A stretch of 52,695 nucleotides of DNA from an uncultured bacterium (GCA_903855135.1 CAINYB010000025.1:1-52695); one strand, 5' to 3'. Shown: positions 35,601 to 44,802, counted from the first letter of the stretch. Program-made: numbers and translations. The notes: generated from the sequence alone by a model not told the origin.

Positions 35601-37904
35601 ATTAAAAGGATAATTTAATAAAAAGGCTAAATTATCTTCCATGATTTCATGAGAAAAGCTGGTATTAGCATAGTAGGCACTTGGTGAAGCAGAAGATTGC
35701 GTGTGCATATCTAAAAAGATATCAATACTATTACCTTGAGTTGTGACCCAATCATGAATAGCAGAGTGTAAAACATATACCTCTGGTTCTTCTGTGCCAG
35801 CATTTGGTGCGCCATTATTCCATTCACGGTTTAAATCCCAACCATTAGCATTACTTCTAGTTTGTCCTAAATACATAGCATCAGGATTGACATCGGGGAC
35901 TATTTTTAAAATCCATCCTTGTCTAAATACTTTTGATTCAGGGTTGGTGGTGTCCAGATAAAAATCTACAATTGCTTGAGCAGCATAACTAGCACCTATT
36001 TCCATAGGGTGTTGGCGACTATGTACCCACATCACTTTTTTGTTAGCATAAGGTATGGGAGAATTGACATCTTCAAAAGTCAAAAGATGAATGTCTCTAT
36101 TTTGGACACTTTGACCCAAGACCACAGTAGAGGAAGCAAATGTTGAATCTTCCCAACGATCAATATCATTTAAAGCATCGGTATAAGTGTATGGTGGATT
36201 GTAAGCTATATAAACCGTGTCTTGAGTAAAGGTTTCGCTATTTCCTGGAGCATTCCAAGTAAAGGCTGGGTTATTATCCGTACCATCATTGGTGACTGGA
36301 TACCAATTTACTTGATCATAAGAATAAAAAGGTCGTTTACCTGTCCAAACATTGGTTTCAGTATTAGCACCTCTAGCGTTATTCATGGTAAAATTGATGG
36401 TTTTATTCAAAACATTAGTCATAGAAAAATAAAACCAAGTAGTTCTTAAGTAAGTGCCAGTACCGATGTCTAATTCTCCATCAAAAGTAACACTATCACC
36501 GATTCTTACAAAATCTTCACCATTGCCACCTTCAAAAGAAACATCAAACACTGTGGCGCTGTTTGTGACTTGAGGGTAATTTGTATAAGTATTAAAAATT
36601 GTTCCGTCAGATTCTACCATCCGGAAACAATAGTTTGTTTCATCAGCTAAATTGTGTGCTTGTAAAACCCAGTCGTATTCTACATCTTGTCCCACAGCTA
36701 CAGTATTAGGGTTTAAGGCGGAATTATTTTCTTCTTCATAAGTTCCGCCAACATCCGCACCAGTTAAAAGCAAAGAGCTAATAGTGGCATCATCAGCTAC
36801 TGAACCATTGCCATAGCCACGCCAAGGAGCAGTAGTAGAAGCCATTTCACCTACATCTTGCCAGTTGCTAACGCTAGCACAAGAACTACCAGTACCAAAT
36901 TGTAATTTAAAAGCTTGTGCTCCAGCTGTTAATTCGGACACGCTATTTTGGACAGACATACGTAGACGTAAAACATCATCAGTACTTGGACGATTGCTAC
37001 CGCCAACGCTAGTATTTTCTGCTAGATTAGTGCCACCTACTGGCCAAGGATCCGTCGGACTTATAGCGTCAGTATTAGCATACCAACGATATACATTTTG
37101 ATTGAAAGTTGGGTCTAGAGTAGTGCCATCATCAAAAGAAACATTATCTACATAAAAAGTACCCGCACCATCATTCCAAGAAGCAAAACTAATATAACTT
37201 GGATCAACATTAGCATAACGACTTGTTGCACCGGATACTTGAAGCATGTCATTAACATAGATATCATAAGTATCAGTGGTTGGGCTACCGACTAATTTTA
37301 CAGTATACCAAGTATCTAAAGCCAAAGTAGAGCTAGCCAAAGAAAAAGCAGTTAAAGCGTCATCACGATCACGATAAGTTAAGCTTACTGCGCCAGTAGT
37401 GCCGCCACCAACTTTCGCCCAAGAAAGTATTGCCCAACGTTCAGTATCTGTTGAGCTTGGTCCTTGAATGGCGTTACTATTATTACCTAAGAACATCCAG
37501 CCACTACGATCAGTAGCTGAGACATCAACGATTGAGTCAACATAAATATCCCATTCTACTGTAAAAGTTCCGCTAGTGATAGCAGCTGGTAGGGCTTGTG
37601 ACATGTAAGTATTATAACTTGAAGTGCCAGTAATTTTAGCTTTTTTAGTAGCATTACCAGCGATATCTGTTTCGTCTAAAGTTAATTGATTTGGACCATT
37701 GGGAGCAGAATCAGCTCGACTTTCATACCAATCTTGTCCACTATCATCTGACCTTAAAGAAGCGCTATCAGTTTCAGTGGCAAAATCGCCATTGACTAAA
37801 ACTTCTATGGCCCGAGCTGTTTGGTGGTTTATAGTTATTAGTATAGTCAATAATATTAGACTAAAGTAAAAAAATAGCCCCTTTGTTTTTTGTGATTTCA
37901 ACAT
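32637..37904 (-). CDS. giant secreted protein: M14-type zinc carboxypeptidase-like domain, fibronectin-III-like repeats, KVY-RWI repeat, C-terminal peptidoglycan-binding-like domain
   Basis: Signal peptide; VMWVHSRQHPMEIGASYAAQAIVDFYL, VPDVNPDAMYLGQTRSNANGWDLNREW, DIFLDMHTQSS (M14 metal/substrate motifs); FnIII-like TVTWTDNSADEDGFIIQR; SPKVYLIETNKKRWITDGEIFNALGYKWSDI; VRQLQIKLKTLGYFTYPQTTGYFGPATQAAVKAFQKTNNI. Confidence 0.88.
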   Translation of the reverse strand: MLKSQKTKGLFFYFSLILLTILITINHQTARAIEVLVNGDFATETDSASLRSDDSGQDWYESRADSAPNGPNQLTLDETDIAGNATKKAKITGTSSYNTYMSQALPAAITSGTFTVEWDIYVDSIVDVSATDRSGWMFLGNNSNAIQGPSSTDTERWAILSWAKVGGGTTGAVSLTYRDRDDALTAFSLASSTLALDTWYTVKLVGSPTTDTYDIYVNDMLQVSGATSRYANVDPSYISFASWNDGAGTFYVDNVSFDDGTTLDPTFNQNVYRWYANTDAISPTDPWPVGGTNLAENTSVGGSNRPSTDDVLRLRMSVQNSVSELTAGAQAFKLQFGTGSSCASVSNWQDVGEMASTTAPWRGYGNGSVADDATISSLLLTGADVGGTYEEENNSALNPNTVAVGQDVEYDWVLQAHNLADETNYCFRMVESDGTIFNTYTNYPQVTNSATVFDVSFEGGNGEDFVRIGDSVTFDGELDIGTGTYLRTTWFYFSMTNVLNKTINFTMNNARGANTETNVWTGKRPFYSYDQVNWYPVTNDGTDNNPAFTWNAPGNSETFTQDTVYIAYNPPYTYTDALNDIDRWEDSTFASSTVVLGQSVQNRDIHLLTFEDVNSPIPYANKKVMWVHSRQHPMEIGASYAAQAIVDFYLDTTNPESKVFRQGWILKIVPDVNPDAMYLGQTRSNANGWDLNREWNNGAPNAGTEEPEVYVLHSAIHDWVTTQGNSIDIFLDMHTQSSASPSAYYANTSFSHEIMEDNLAFLLNYPFNAFSAGSYAIDVVYDNYAAPAYTVEGPDVRWDADNHPTIANNRAWGRAWAMAAISEFETNADIFTFHEITEGSGSSDNLLITAPGKFRTVLDESKGGAMTYWYDIENQSDHTAQLGDLTNGIDRLIFNDGTARNLSASTNVATSSTYLAGPVVSKITYTGDFGGVANYDYTLTKTIWQDGRIWNNFSLTNNTGSTVDWSDMSLYNSLTNTNFSLLYDNTDATPTPGTDNWFAQVGNGTGGIKAVLANYFISQTGGWVYDAYNSAGGPPQYNYYRDADGPTQADGATITLNWVQQINPDNDVSTNEAAIDIYSNDISHPDTPTVSTGSFTNFSPEGGLKFAASGNRAIFTYTNADSYTKKKPSFVLTGYTASTAPVLKVNGSFLDSEDGSAHSTDTYLGTAYNSYVDDANNIAYIQYLSDVSSNVQIQMGNNLPSASPSDASAVTATYNSDTQITVTWTDNSADEDGFIIQRRDDTGSGWGSYTEIATVAADITTFVDNSTNNASNPPAANERYQYKVIAQNIAGSASGATGASSIDTKPATPTIGTPTVDSSTAITWTWADNANFEDSYRIDYESAEGTDVDDLDADSESYQATGLTPNTAYSISIKAYHNTRGESSASATSDEVYTLANVPTTLASTAQTAAAITLSWSANSNTAGTEYYIENTTANTNSGLITATTWTSSSLTCNTNYTFKVKAKNGDDLDTAWSDNLVVSTADCPTLGGGGAIALPAAVGEGRISEAINMGQVGNIGAVNDSGTNVLGYINSTANFSTTVSNHNNQTTQEHSFKIIDLDLLNNIITIQINSEPQIVTLKLDEAKKIDLDNDGIKDLEIKFASIYVNRAEVTMAALLNDTTSPTLIKYANSPKVYLIETNKKRWITDGEIFNALGYKWSDIQTISNSTIYADGENLSSSNNGYTFKNFLKLGQTSEEVRQLQIKLKTLGYFTYPQTTGYFGPATQAAVKAFQKTNNIATLGYVGPGTRTALNKYNY

Positions 37905-38061
37905 GTTTTTGATTTGGTTAGATTATGTATAAAAAAATTAGAGATTATTTTTTTGAACATCCTTATTATAACAGATTAGAGGTTTTTCTCCAAACCTTGA
38001 TTTTTTATTCAAAATATAGTAAAGTAGCTTGAACTTGAACGTTTCAAAAAAGAGGTGCACC

Positions 38062-38334
38062 ATGAAAAGTCTGCTGGCTGGACTCAAAAAACTGCCGGCG
38101 CTTTTCAAAAAGCACTGGCGGAAGATTCTGTTCTTTACTATCCTTTCACTTTCATGGAAGGTGGTGGCCATTATTTATCGTCACCACATTATTGATTTCA
38201 TCATTAACTTTTGGATTTGGTTGAGAAATATCAATCCTTGGTGGCGGCCACTCATTGTTTGCGTTTTTTGTGCCATCTTGTTTCTTGGACTTTTGCGATT
38301 AGAAACACAAATGGAGAAAGAAGAAGACAAATGA
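38062..38334 (+). CDS. small TM protein, orphan
   Basis: SD AGAGG upstream of ATG at 38062; hydrophobic segments ILFFTILSLSWKVVAIIY and PLIVCVFCAILFLGLL. Confidence 0.65.
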   Translation: MKSLLAGLKKLPALFKKHWRKILFFTILSLSWKVVAIIYRHHIIDFIINFWIWLRNINPWWRPLIVCVFCAILFLGLLRLETQMEKEEDK

Positions 38335-38344
38335 GGAGATCGAC

Positions 38345-38593
38345 ATGAGCACAAGCAATGTGTATCCTGGCGGCGTTTTTAAAACGAACGTCAATGACAG
38401 TCAGCTTTGCCTCGGTTGCAAGCAAGATCTTCCTAGGCAACGTCTTGGCAGTCAAGGCGCAGTTGAATTTGAAAAGTGTGAGTGCGGACAGTATTTGATG
38501 ATTACCGGTCGTCAAGGCTGTGGCACAATGGCTTTCACAGTGGCCATCGAAGCTTTTGAAGTTCCGACCAATCTTGTCCCTGCTGGCTCTTAG
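38345..38593 (+). CDS. small protein with a zinc-ribbon-like Cys cluster, orphan
   Basis: SD GAGGAG upstream; CLGCKQDLPRQRLGSQGAVEFEKCECGQYLMITG (CxxC...CxC). Confidence 0.65.
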   Translation: MSTSNVYPGGVFKTNVNDSQLCLGCKQDLPRQRLGSQGAVEFEKCECGQYLMITGRQGCGTMAFTVAIEAFEVPTNLVPAGS

Positions 38594-38610
38594 AGCTGGC
38601 AGGGGCTTTT
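38578..38610 (+). terminator. intrinsic terminator overlapping the stop codon of 38345-38593
   Basis: CCCTGC-tg-GCTC-tta-GAGC-tg-GCAGGG-gCTTTTCTTTTT; TAG stop at 38591-38593 begins in the apical loop. Confidence 0.8.
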
Positions 38611-38679
38611 CTTTTTGCTTTAATGATTGACGCAGAGCGATTTCTGTGCTATCCTGTCCTCGATTATTAAATGATTTTT

Positions 38680-41526
38680 ATGTCAAAAAACATTGTCATC
38701 AAAGGAGCGCGTGTTCATAATCTTAAGAACATTGATGTCGAGATTCCTCGAGATAAATTAGTCGTCATCACTGGTTTATCTGGCTCAGGAAAATCATCTT
38801 TGGCTTTTGACACTATTTACGCTGAAGGTCAGCGTCGTTATGTAGAATCACTGTCGGCTTATGCACGACAGTTTTTAGGTTTGATGGATAAACCAGATGT
38901 GGATCAAATCGATGGCTTGAGCCCGGCTATTTCTATTGATCAAAAAACTTCGTCAAGAAATCCACGCTCGACTGTCGGAACGGTGACCGAAATTTATGAT
39001 TATTTACGTTTGCTTTATGCACGCATTGGCCGACCCCACTGTCATCTTTGTGGTCAAGAAGTAGCTAAGCAATCTTTACAACAAATTGTAGAAAAAGTTT
39101 GGTCCCAAGAAGCTGACACAGATTTTATGTTACTTGCCCCAGTAGTACGAGATAAAAAAGGAGAACACCGAAAAATTTTAGAACACATGCAACAAGCTGG
39201 TTATCGTCGTGTGCGTATCAATGGTGAGTTGATGACTTTTGAAGAGGCCAGGGACTTAGTTTTAGATAAACAAAAAAAACACACCGTTGAAATCGTCATT
39301 GATCGTTTACGCCGAGACGGTAGCAAAGAAACTAAGGCTAGATTATTACAATCATTAGAAACCACTTTAGATTTAGCCAATGGTTCCGTCACTGTTTATA
39401 TTCCTAAGACAGAAAAAAATTTATATTTTAGTGAACACTTTACCTGTCCGGTGCATAGTGAAGTTTCTTTTTCGGAGATTGAGGCGCGCAATTTTTCTTT
39501 TAATAGTCCTCATGGTGCTTGTCCAGATTGTACTGGTTTGGGCACCAAACTTTTAGTAGATCCAGAATTAGTGATTCCCAATAAAAAACTATCTTTAGCT
39601 GAAGGGGCTATTCGCCCTTGGTCGCGGACAGCGGCTAATCAGACCTGGTATTTTAGAATTTTAGAGTCAGTAGCCAAAAAACATAAGTTTTCTATGACTG
39701 ATCCAGTCAGTAAACTAACAGCCAAACAATTAGATTTGATTTTTTATGGTACCGGCATCGACAGATACCAGATGGAAATGTCAGGAGAAAAATTTAACGG
39801 CGATTACAATACTACTTTTGAAGGCGTGGTAAATAATCTGATGCGTCGTTATCGGGAGACAGATTCTGATTATATTCGCAGTGAGATTGAGCGCTATATG
39901 CGCATCACACCTTGTGAAACTTGTTTGGGTAAGCGTTTGAAAAAAGAAATTTTGAGTATCACGGTAGCAGAGCAAAGCATCGCTGATGTTTCTGCTATGA
40001 CAGTAGAAAATTTAACGAGCTTTTTTGCGGGCTTAGATAAAAAATTATCTAGCCGTGAGCTGATTATTGTAAAACAAGTGCTGAAAGAAATTTTAGCGCG
40101 TTTAAATTTTTTACAAAATGTTGGTTTGAGCTATCTTACTCTAGATAGATCAGCTAATACTTTGTCTGGCGGTGAAGCGCAGCGTATCAGACTAGCTACC
40201 CAAATTGGTTCTTCTCTGATGGGAGTTTTATATATTTTGGACGAGCCTTCCATTGGCTTGCATCAGCGAGACAATGCAAAATTGATCGAGACTTTGAAAC
40301 ATTTAAGAGATTTGGGTAATACCGTGATTGTCGTCGAGCATGATGAAGAAACTATTTTAGAAGCAGACTGGGTGATTGATATCGGTCCAGGAGCGGGTAA
40401 ACACGGAGGAGAGATTACTGCTATCGGTACGCCACTACAGATCAAGAAAAATAAAAAGTCTTTGACGGGTAAATATTTGTCTGGTGAATTAAGCATCCCA
40501 AGTCCAAAAAAATATCGTCCAGGTAATGGCAAAACTTTGTCTATCATCGGTGCTTCAGCTTTTAATCTCAAAGATATTGATGTGCATTTTCCTTTGGGTA
40601 AATTTATCAGCATCACTGGTGTGTCTGGTTCTGGTAAATCTACTTTGATGACTGAGATTTTAGCGAAAGCTTTGACGCAACATTTTTATCATGCCAAAGA
40701 AAATCCAGCTAAGCACAAGATGATCAAAGGCTTGGAGTATATCGATAAAGTGATTGATATCGATCAATCACCGATTGGTCGCACGCCACGCTCAAATCCA
40801 GCTACTTACACTGGCGTCTTTACCTACATCAGAGATTTGTTTGCTGAATTACCAGAAGCAAAAATCAGAGGTTACAAAGCTGGTAGATTTTCTTTTAATG
40901 TCAAAGGTGGCCGTTGTGAAGCTTGCCAAGGTGATGGCGTAGTAAAAATTGAAATGAATTTTTTACCAAATGTTTATGTGGAGTGTGAAGAGTGCCGTGG
41001 TAAGCGCTATAATAATGAAGCTTTAGAGATACATTATAAAGGTAAAGATATTTCCGAAGTTTTACAGATGACTGTTGAAGAGGCGACTAGCTTTTTTGCT
41101 AATATCCCAAACATTCATACTAAGCTAAAAACTTTAGTGGATGTCGGCCTTGGCTACGCTGCCTTAGGTCAATCAGCTACTACTTTGTCTGGTGGTGAAG
41201 CGCAGCGTATCAAACTAGCCACTGAGCTTTCTCGTCGAGCTTCAGGTAAAACTTTATATATCTTAGATGAACCTACTACTGGTTTGCATTTTGCTGATGT
41301 CAAAAGATTGTTAGATGTTTTGCAGCGTCTAGTAGACAAAGGTAATACTGTCTTAGTGATCGAGCATAATCTTGATGTGATCAAGAGTTCTGACTGGGTG
41401 ATTGATTTGGGCCCAGAAGGTGGCGATAAAGGTGGTTATTTAGTAGCCGCTGGTACGCCAAAAGAAGTGGCCAAAGTGAAAAACAGCTTCACCGGTCAAT
41501 ATCTCGCTAAAATGTTTAAAAAATAG
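38680..41526 (+). CDS. uvrA: excinuclease ABC subunit A
   Basis: [61 protein letters not shown], two ABC signatures [45 protein letters not shown]. Confidence 0.97.
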   Translation: MSKNIVIKGARVHNLKNIDVEIPRDKLVVITGLSGSGKSSLAFDTIYAEGQRRYVESLSAYARQFLGLMDKPDVDQIDGLSPAISIDQKTSSRNPRSTVGTVTEIYDYLRLLYARIGRPHCHLCGQEVAKQSLQQIVEKVWSQEADTDFMLLAPVVRDKKGEHRKILEHMQQAGYRRVRINGELMTFEEARDLVLDKQKKHTVEIVIDRLRRDGSKETKARLLQSLETTLDLANGSVTVYIPKTEKNLYFSEHFTCPVHSEVSFSEIEARNFSFNSPHGACPDCTGLGTKLLVDPELVIPNKKLSLAEGAIRPWSRTAANQTWYFRILESVAKKHKFSMTDPVSKLTAKQLDLIFYGTGIDRYQMEMSGEKFNGDYNTTFEGVVNNLMRRYRETDSDYIRSEIERYMRITPCETCLGKRLKKEILSITVAEQSIADVSAMTVENLTSFFAGLDKKLSSRELIIVKQVLKEILARLNFLQNVGLSYLTLDRSANTLSGGEAQRIRLATQIGSSLMGVLYILDEPSIGLHQRDNAKLIETLKHLRDLGNTVIVVEHDEETILEADWVIDIGPGAGKHGGEITAIGTPLQIKKNKKSLTGKYLSGELSIPSPKKYRPGNGKTLSIIGASAFNLKDIDVHFPLGKFISITGVSGSGKSTLMTEILAKALTQHFYHAKENPAKHKMIKGLEYIDKVIDIDQSPIGRTPRSNPATYTGVFTYIRDLFAELPEAKIRGYKAGRFSFNVKGGRCEACQGDGVVKIEMNFLPNVYVECEECRGKRYNNEALEIHYKGKDISEVLQMTVEEATSFFANIPNIHTKLKTLVDVGLGYAALGQSATTLSGGEAQRIKLATELSRRASGKTLYILDEPTTGLHFADVKRLLDVLQRLVDKGNTVLVIEHNLDVIKSSDWVIDLGPEGGDKGGYLVAAGTPKEVAKVKNSFTGQYLAKMFKK

Positions 41527-41541
41527 TAAACTATAAGGGTT

Positions 41542-42507
41542 ATGGTAAATGCCTTGGAACAATCTATTTTAAAGACCATAGCCTTTTTTGATGTCTTTAA
41601 TCAACCTTTGACGGCTGAAGAAATTTGGAAGTGGCTTTATCGACCAAATCAAAAGTTTTCTTTACTAGAAGTCAAAATTGCTTTAGAAACTAGTCTAGTT
41701 TTACTCAAAAATTTAGTTTTAAATGAAGCTTTCTATAGCCTTCGAGATAGTAGCTATAGCTATTTGATTCGCAAGCATCACAATGATTTATCCGAGCGTA
41801 AATTTGCTAAAGTTTTAAAACTTTTAAAGATTTACAAATATTTGCCTTTCATCAAGATGATTGCGATTTGCAATTCTTTGTCTTTTTCTAATGCCAGCGA
41901 AGAGTCAGATATCGACCTCTTTATCATCACGGAAAAAAAGAAAATCTGGTTAGCCAGATTTTTTACGATTTTGATTGTCAAAATTTTAGGTTTGAGACCA
42001 ACCAAAGAGCAGCATCGTGATACTTTTTGTTTGAGCTTTTTTATCAGTGAGGATAATCTAGATATCGAAAATATTTTATTTAGTATCCATGATATTTATA
42101 CGCCCTACTGGATAGCCCAGCTATTGCCTGTTTATGATCGCGATCAGACTTATGATAAGTTTTTAGAGGCAAATTTATGGGTGAAGAGGTACTTGCCAAA
42201 TACTTATGCTAATAGTTTTTGCCAGACAGTTAAGATTAATTGGTTGACGAAAATTATTCGTCAGCTTTTAAACTTTGTATTTTCACCACCCTTACTCAAT
42301 CATTATCTGGATAATTTTTATCGCAAAATACAAAGTCGTATTATTGCTCGTAATTTACGTGAGCTGATCAATGTGGACACCAAAATCATTGTCAATGAAC
42401 AAATGCTAAAATTTCATGTCAATGATCGGCGAGAATTATTTTATAAAAAATGGAGAGAGCGCATACATAATTTATATTTAGAAAAAGATGATGAAGAACT
42501 TATTTAA
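41542..42507 (+). CDS. nucleotidyltransferase-fold protein
   Basis: IKMIAICNSLSFSNASEESDIDLFIITEKKKIWLARFF resembles the NTase S-x-x-S-D-I-D-L-F motif. Confidence 0.65.
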   Translation: MVNALEQSILKTIAFFDVFNQPLTAEEIWKWLYRPNQKFSLLEVKIALETSLVLLKNLVLNEAFYSLRDSSYSYLIRKHHNDLSERKFAKVLKLLKIYKYLPFIKMIAICNSLSFSNASEESDIDLFIITEKKKIWLARFFTILIVKILGLRPTKEQHRDTFCLSFFISEDNLDIENILFSIHDIYTPYWIAQLLPVYDRDQTYDKFLEANLWVKRYLPNTYANSFCQTVKINWLTKIIRQLLNFVFSPPLLNHYLDNFYRKIQSRIIARNLRELINVDTKIIVNEQMLKFHVNDRRELFYKKWRERIHNLYLEKDDEELI

Positions 42508-43846
42508 AGCAGATTTTATTTTTAATAGTTTCGCTTTTATTTTATTGCTCATTTTGCCCTGGCAAACTCGCTGGATTTTTCAGAGTATCAAAATAGCAGA
42601 TCAAACTTGGGAGTATGGACAGCTAGGACTTTATGCCAGCATGATTTTGCTTATTGTTTTATTAGTTTTATATTTTAAAAATACCCCCTCTGCCGCTTAC
42701 GCGCCTTCTCCCCCTAAATTAGGGGGAGATCGAGTGGGGGTACTTGTATTTATTTTATATTTAATTATTCTAGCATTTTTTAGTCCCTTAAGAACTTTAA
42801 GTTTTTATTATCTAGGCATGCTAATTTTAGCCACACTATCCATTTTAGTCTGGCAGAAAATAAAGCCCTCAGTATTTTATGCTGGCTTATTAGCTAGCGG
42901 CCTTATTCAAGCGATTTTTGTTTGGTATCAGATGTTGATGCAAACTAGCCCAGCTAATAAATGGCTCGGTTTAGCGACTCACTCGGCCGCTGATTTAGGC
43001 ACTTCAGTAGTGCAATATGATTTAAATAGGATGCTGAGAGCCTATGGCTCTTTACCGCATCCAAATATTTTAGGTGGCTTTTTACTATTTAGTTTATGGG
43101 GAGGTATTTGGTGGTGGCTACATCTTTACAGTGAAAGCAAAGAAGAGGATTGGCAAATAAGTAAAGTCAAAAAACACCTCTTGCCCTTAGTAGTTGTTTT
43201 AGTAAGTCTTATTTTGGTTTTATTTGCTTTATTTTTTACTTTTTCTCGTTCAGCTGTTTTGGCTTGGTTCGTCAGTTTAGCGGTTTTAATATTTTTGAGT
43301 GTGTGGCGTAAAAAGTTTTTAGCTTTGCAGATTTTTTCCAAAGCCTTTTTATTGAGCGTAGCAGTTTTATTAGCAGTTAATTTTTTATTTCCCGGTGCCT
43401 GGCTCACTAGGCTAAGAGCTCAAGGTGATTTAGAGGCAAGATCATTGGCAGAAAGACAATTATCTTTTAAACAAATTGATTGGCATAATTATCAGCAGTT
43501 AATTTTAGGTCAGGGTTTGGGCACTAATACTTATATTGCTTATCAAAAAAATCATTTAAGCGAACAAAAATTGCCACCTTATGTTGTCCAGCCGATTCAC
43601 AATTTTTATTTATTAGTTTTAGCTGAAAGTGGTATTATCACTTGTTTATTTTTGTTATATTTTTTGTTTCGTGCTTGGCGCAAAAAGCATTTACAAAAAC
43701 CAAATTTAATTTCTTTGGGTTTATTAATTTCTGTTGTGCTAGTAAGTTTACTAGATCATTATTTTTGGACTACTTGGACGGGTTTATTATTATTAACTAT
43801 TACTTTAAGTCTTTTTATTAAAAGAGAAAATAAATCAAATTTATGA
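42488..43846 (+). CDS. O-antigen ligase / Wzy-type polymerase-like membrane protein
   Basis: Multiple TM helices; RAYGSLPHPNILGGFLLFSLW, FTFSRSAVLAWFVSL, LGQGLGTNTYI, QPIHNFYLLVLAESGIIT. Confidence 0.82.
   Translation: MMKNLFKADFIFNSFAFILLLILPWQTRWIFQSIKIADQTWEYGQLGLYASMILLIVLLVLYFKNTPSAAYAPSPPKLGGDRVGVLVFILYLIILAFFSPLRTLSFYYLGMLILATLSILVWQKIKPSVFYAGLLASGLIQAIFVWYQMLMQTSPANKWLGLATHSAADLGTSVVQYDLNRMLRAYGSLPHPNILGGFLLFSLWGGIWWWLHLYSESKEEDWQISKVKKHLLPLVVVLVSLILVLFALFFTFSRSAVLAWFVSLAVLIFLSVWRKKFLALQIFSKAFLLSVAVLLAVNFLFPGAWLTRLRAQGDLEARSLAERQLSFKQIDWHNYQQLILGQGLGTNTYIAYQKNHLSEQKLPPYVVQPIHNFYLLVLAESGIITCLFLLYFLFRAWRKKHLQKPNLISLGLLISVVLVSLLDHYFWTTWTGLLLLTITLSLFIKRENKSNL
42682..42742. repeat. nested palindromic element inside the O-antigen-ligase-like gene
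   Basis: Outer TACCCCC/GGGGGTA, inner TCTCCCCCTAA-a-TTAGGGGGAGA; encodes NTPSAAYAPSPPKLGGDRVGV. Confidence 0.85.
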
Positions 43847-44667
43847 AAATTTTAATTATTGGCAATGGCTGGTTAGGTAATCGTTGTCATGAGGAGTGGC
43901 CAGATTCTATAATTACAGACAAAATTATTAACACCAAAGATGATGTTTTAGAATTATTAAAAACACATCAACCAGATGCAGTTTTAAATGCGGCTGGAGT
44001 AGTCGGCAAACCAAATGTTGACTGGTGTGAAACGCATCAGTTGGAAACAATTCAAGGCAACACTATTTTGCCTGTTATTATCGCTGAAGCTTGTAAAGAG
44101 ATGGGTGTATATTTATTACATATGGGGACAGGCTGCATCTTTTATGGTGAGGCAGCACATGGCGGCCCATGGAAAGAGGATGATCCGGCTAATCCAGTAG
44201 CTGTTTATTCTCGGGCTAAATATGCAGCTGATTTAGTTTTATCTACCTTAGAAAATGTTGGTATCGCTCGTATTCGTATGCCGATTGATGATAGAAAGCA
44301 CCGAGCAAATATGATTGATAAATTAGTTGCTTATCCAAAAGTGGTAGACGTCAATAACAGCGCTACCGTTGTGCCTGATATGATTTTGGCTTTTCGTCAG
44401 TTGTTAGAGAAAAAGGCTAATGGTATTTTTCATTGTACCAATCCAGGAGCTATTACTCACCGAGAGGTTTTGGCCTTGTATACAAAATACGTTGAGTCTA
44501 TTCCTGAAAAAGAATGGATTAGCCCAGAAGAGTTGGTAGATTCTGGTTTGGCTTGTAAAAAGCGTTCAAATAATATTATGCAGTCGATTAATTTAGCTAA
44601 ATATGGCATTAGCATGCGACCAATCAAAGAGGCGGTCGAGGAGACAATGAAGAATTATAAAAAATAA
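43843..44667 (+). CDS. NAD(P)-dependent SDR (RmlD-like dTDP-4-dehydrorhamnose reductase family)
   Basis: MKILIIGNGWLGNR, HQPDAVLNAAGVVGKPNVDWCE, YSRAKYAADL. Confidence 0.8.
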   Translation: MKILIIGNGWLGNRCHEEWPDSIITDKIINTKDDVLELLKTHQPDAVLNAAGVVGKPNVDWCETHQLETIQGNTILPVIIAEACKEMGVYLLHMGTGCIFYGEAAHGGPWKEDDPANPVAVYSRAKYAADLVLSTLENVGIARIRMPIDDRKHRANMIDKLVAYPKVVDVNNSATVVPDMILAFRQLLEKKANGIFHCTNPGAITHREVLALYTKYVESIPEKEWISPEELVDSGLACKKRSNNIMQSINLAKYGISMRPIKEAVEETMKNYKK

Positions 44668-44675
44668 ATAAAATC

Positions 44676-44704
44676 TTGACAAAAGATATTTAGCACTCTA
44701 TAAT
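44676..44704 (+). promoter_or_regulatory. consensus sigma70/sigmaA promoter of groESL
   Basis: TTGACA - 17 nt - TATAAT, both hexamers perfect. Confidence 0.92.
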
Positions 44705-44716
44705 GTAGAGTGCTAA
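44690..44716. promoter_or_regulatory. CIRCE operator (HrcA-binding)
   Basis: TTAGCACTC-TATAATGTA-GAGTGCTAA: perfect 9-9-9 CIRCE with the -10 hexamer in its spacer. Confidence 0.96.
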
Positions 44717-44719
44717 TTT

Positions 44720-44773
44720 AATCTCATCGAAGAGCTCTCGCCCGTTGGGCGAGGTGCTTGGACGGATAAGATT
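44720..44773 (+). promoter_or_regulatory. extended stem-loop in the groES 5' UTR
   Basis: AATCTcATC...GATaAGATT closing helix with apical CTCGCCC-gtt-GGGCGAG stem (44737-44753). Confidence 0.6.
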
Positions 44774-44802
44774 AATAATAAGATAATTAAATTGAAAAAC
44801 AT

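Noticed and set aside
33331-37101. Plus-strand ORFs within the giant M14-like gene
   Set aside because: Antisense of low-complexity Ser/Thr-rich coding sequence, no support.
44720-44773. Calling the groES leader a riboswitch
   Set aside because: No match to a riboswitch class I know; only an extended hairpin can be supported.
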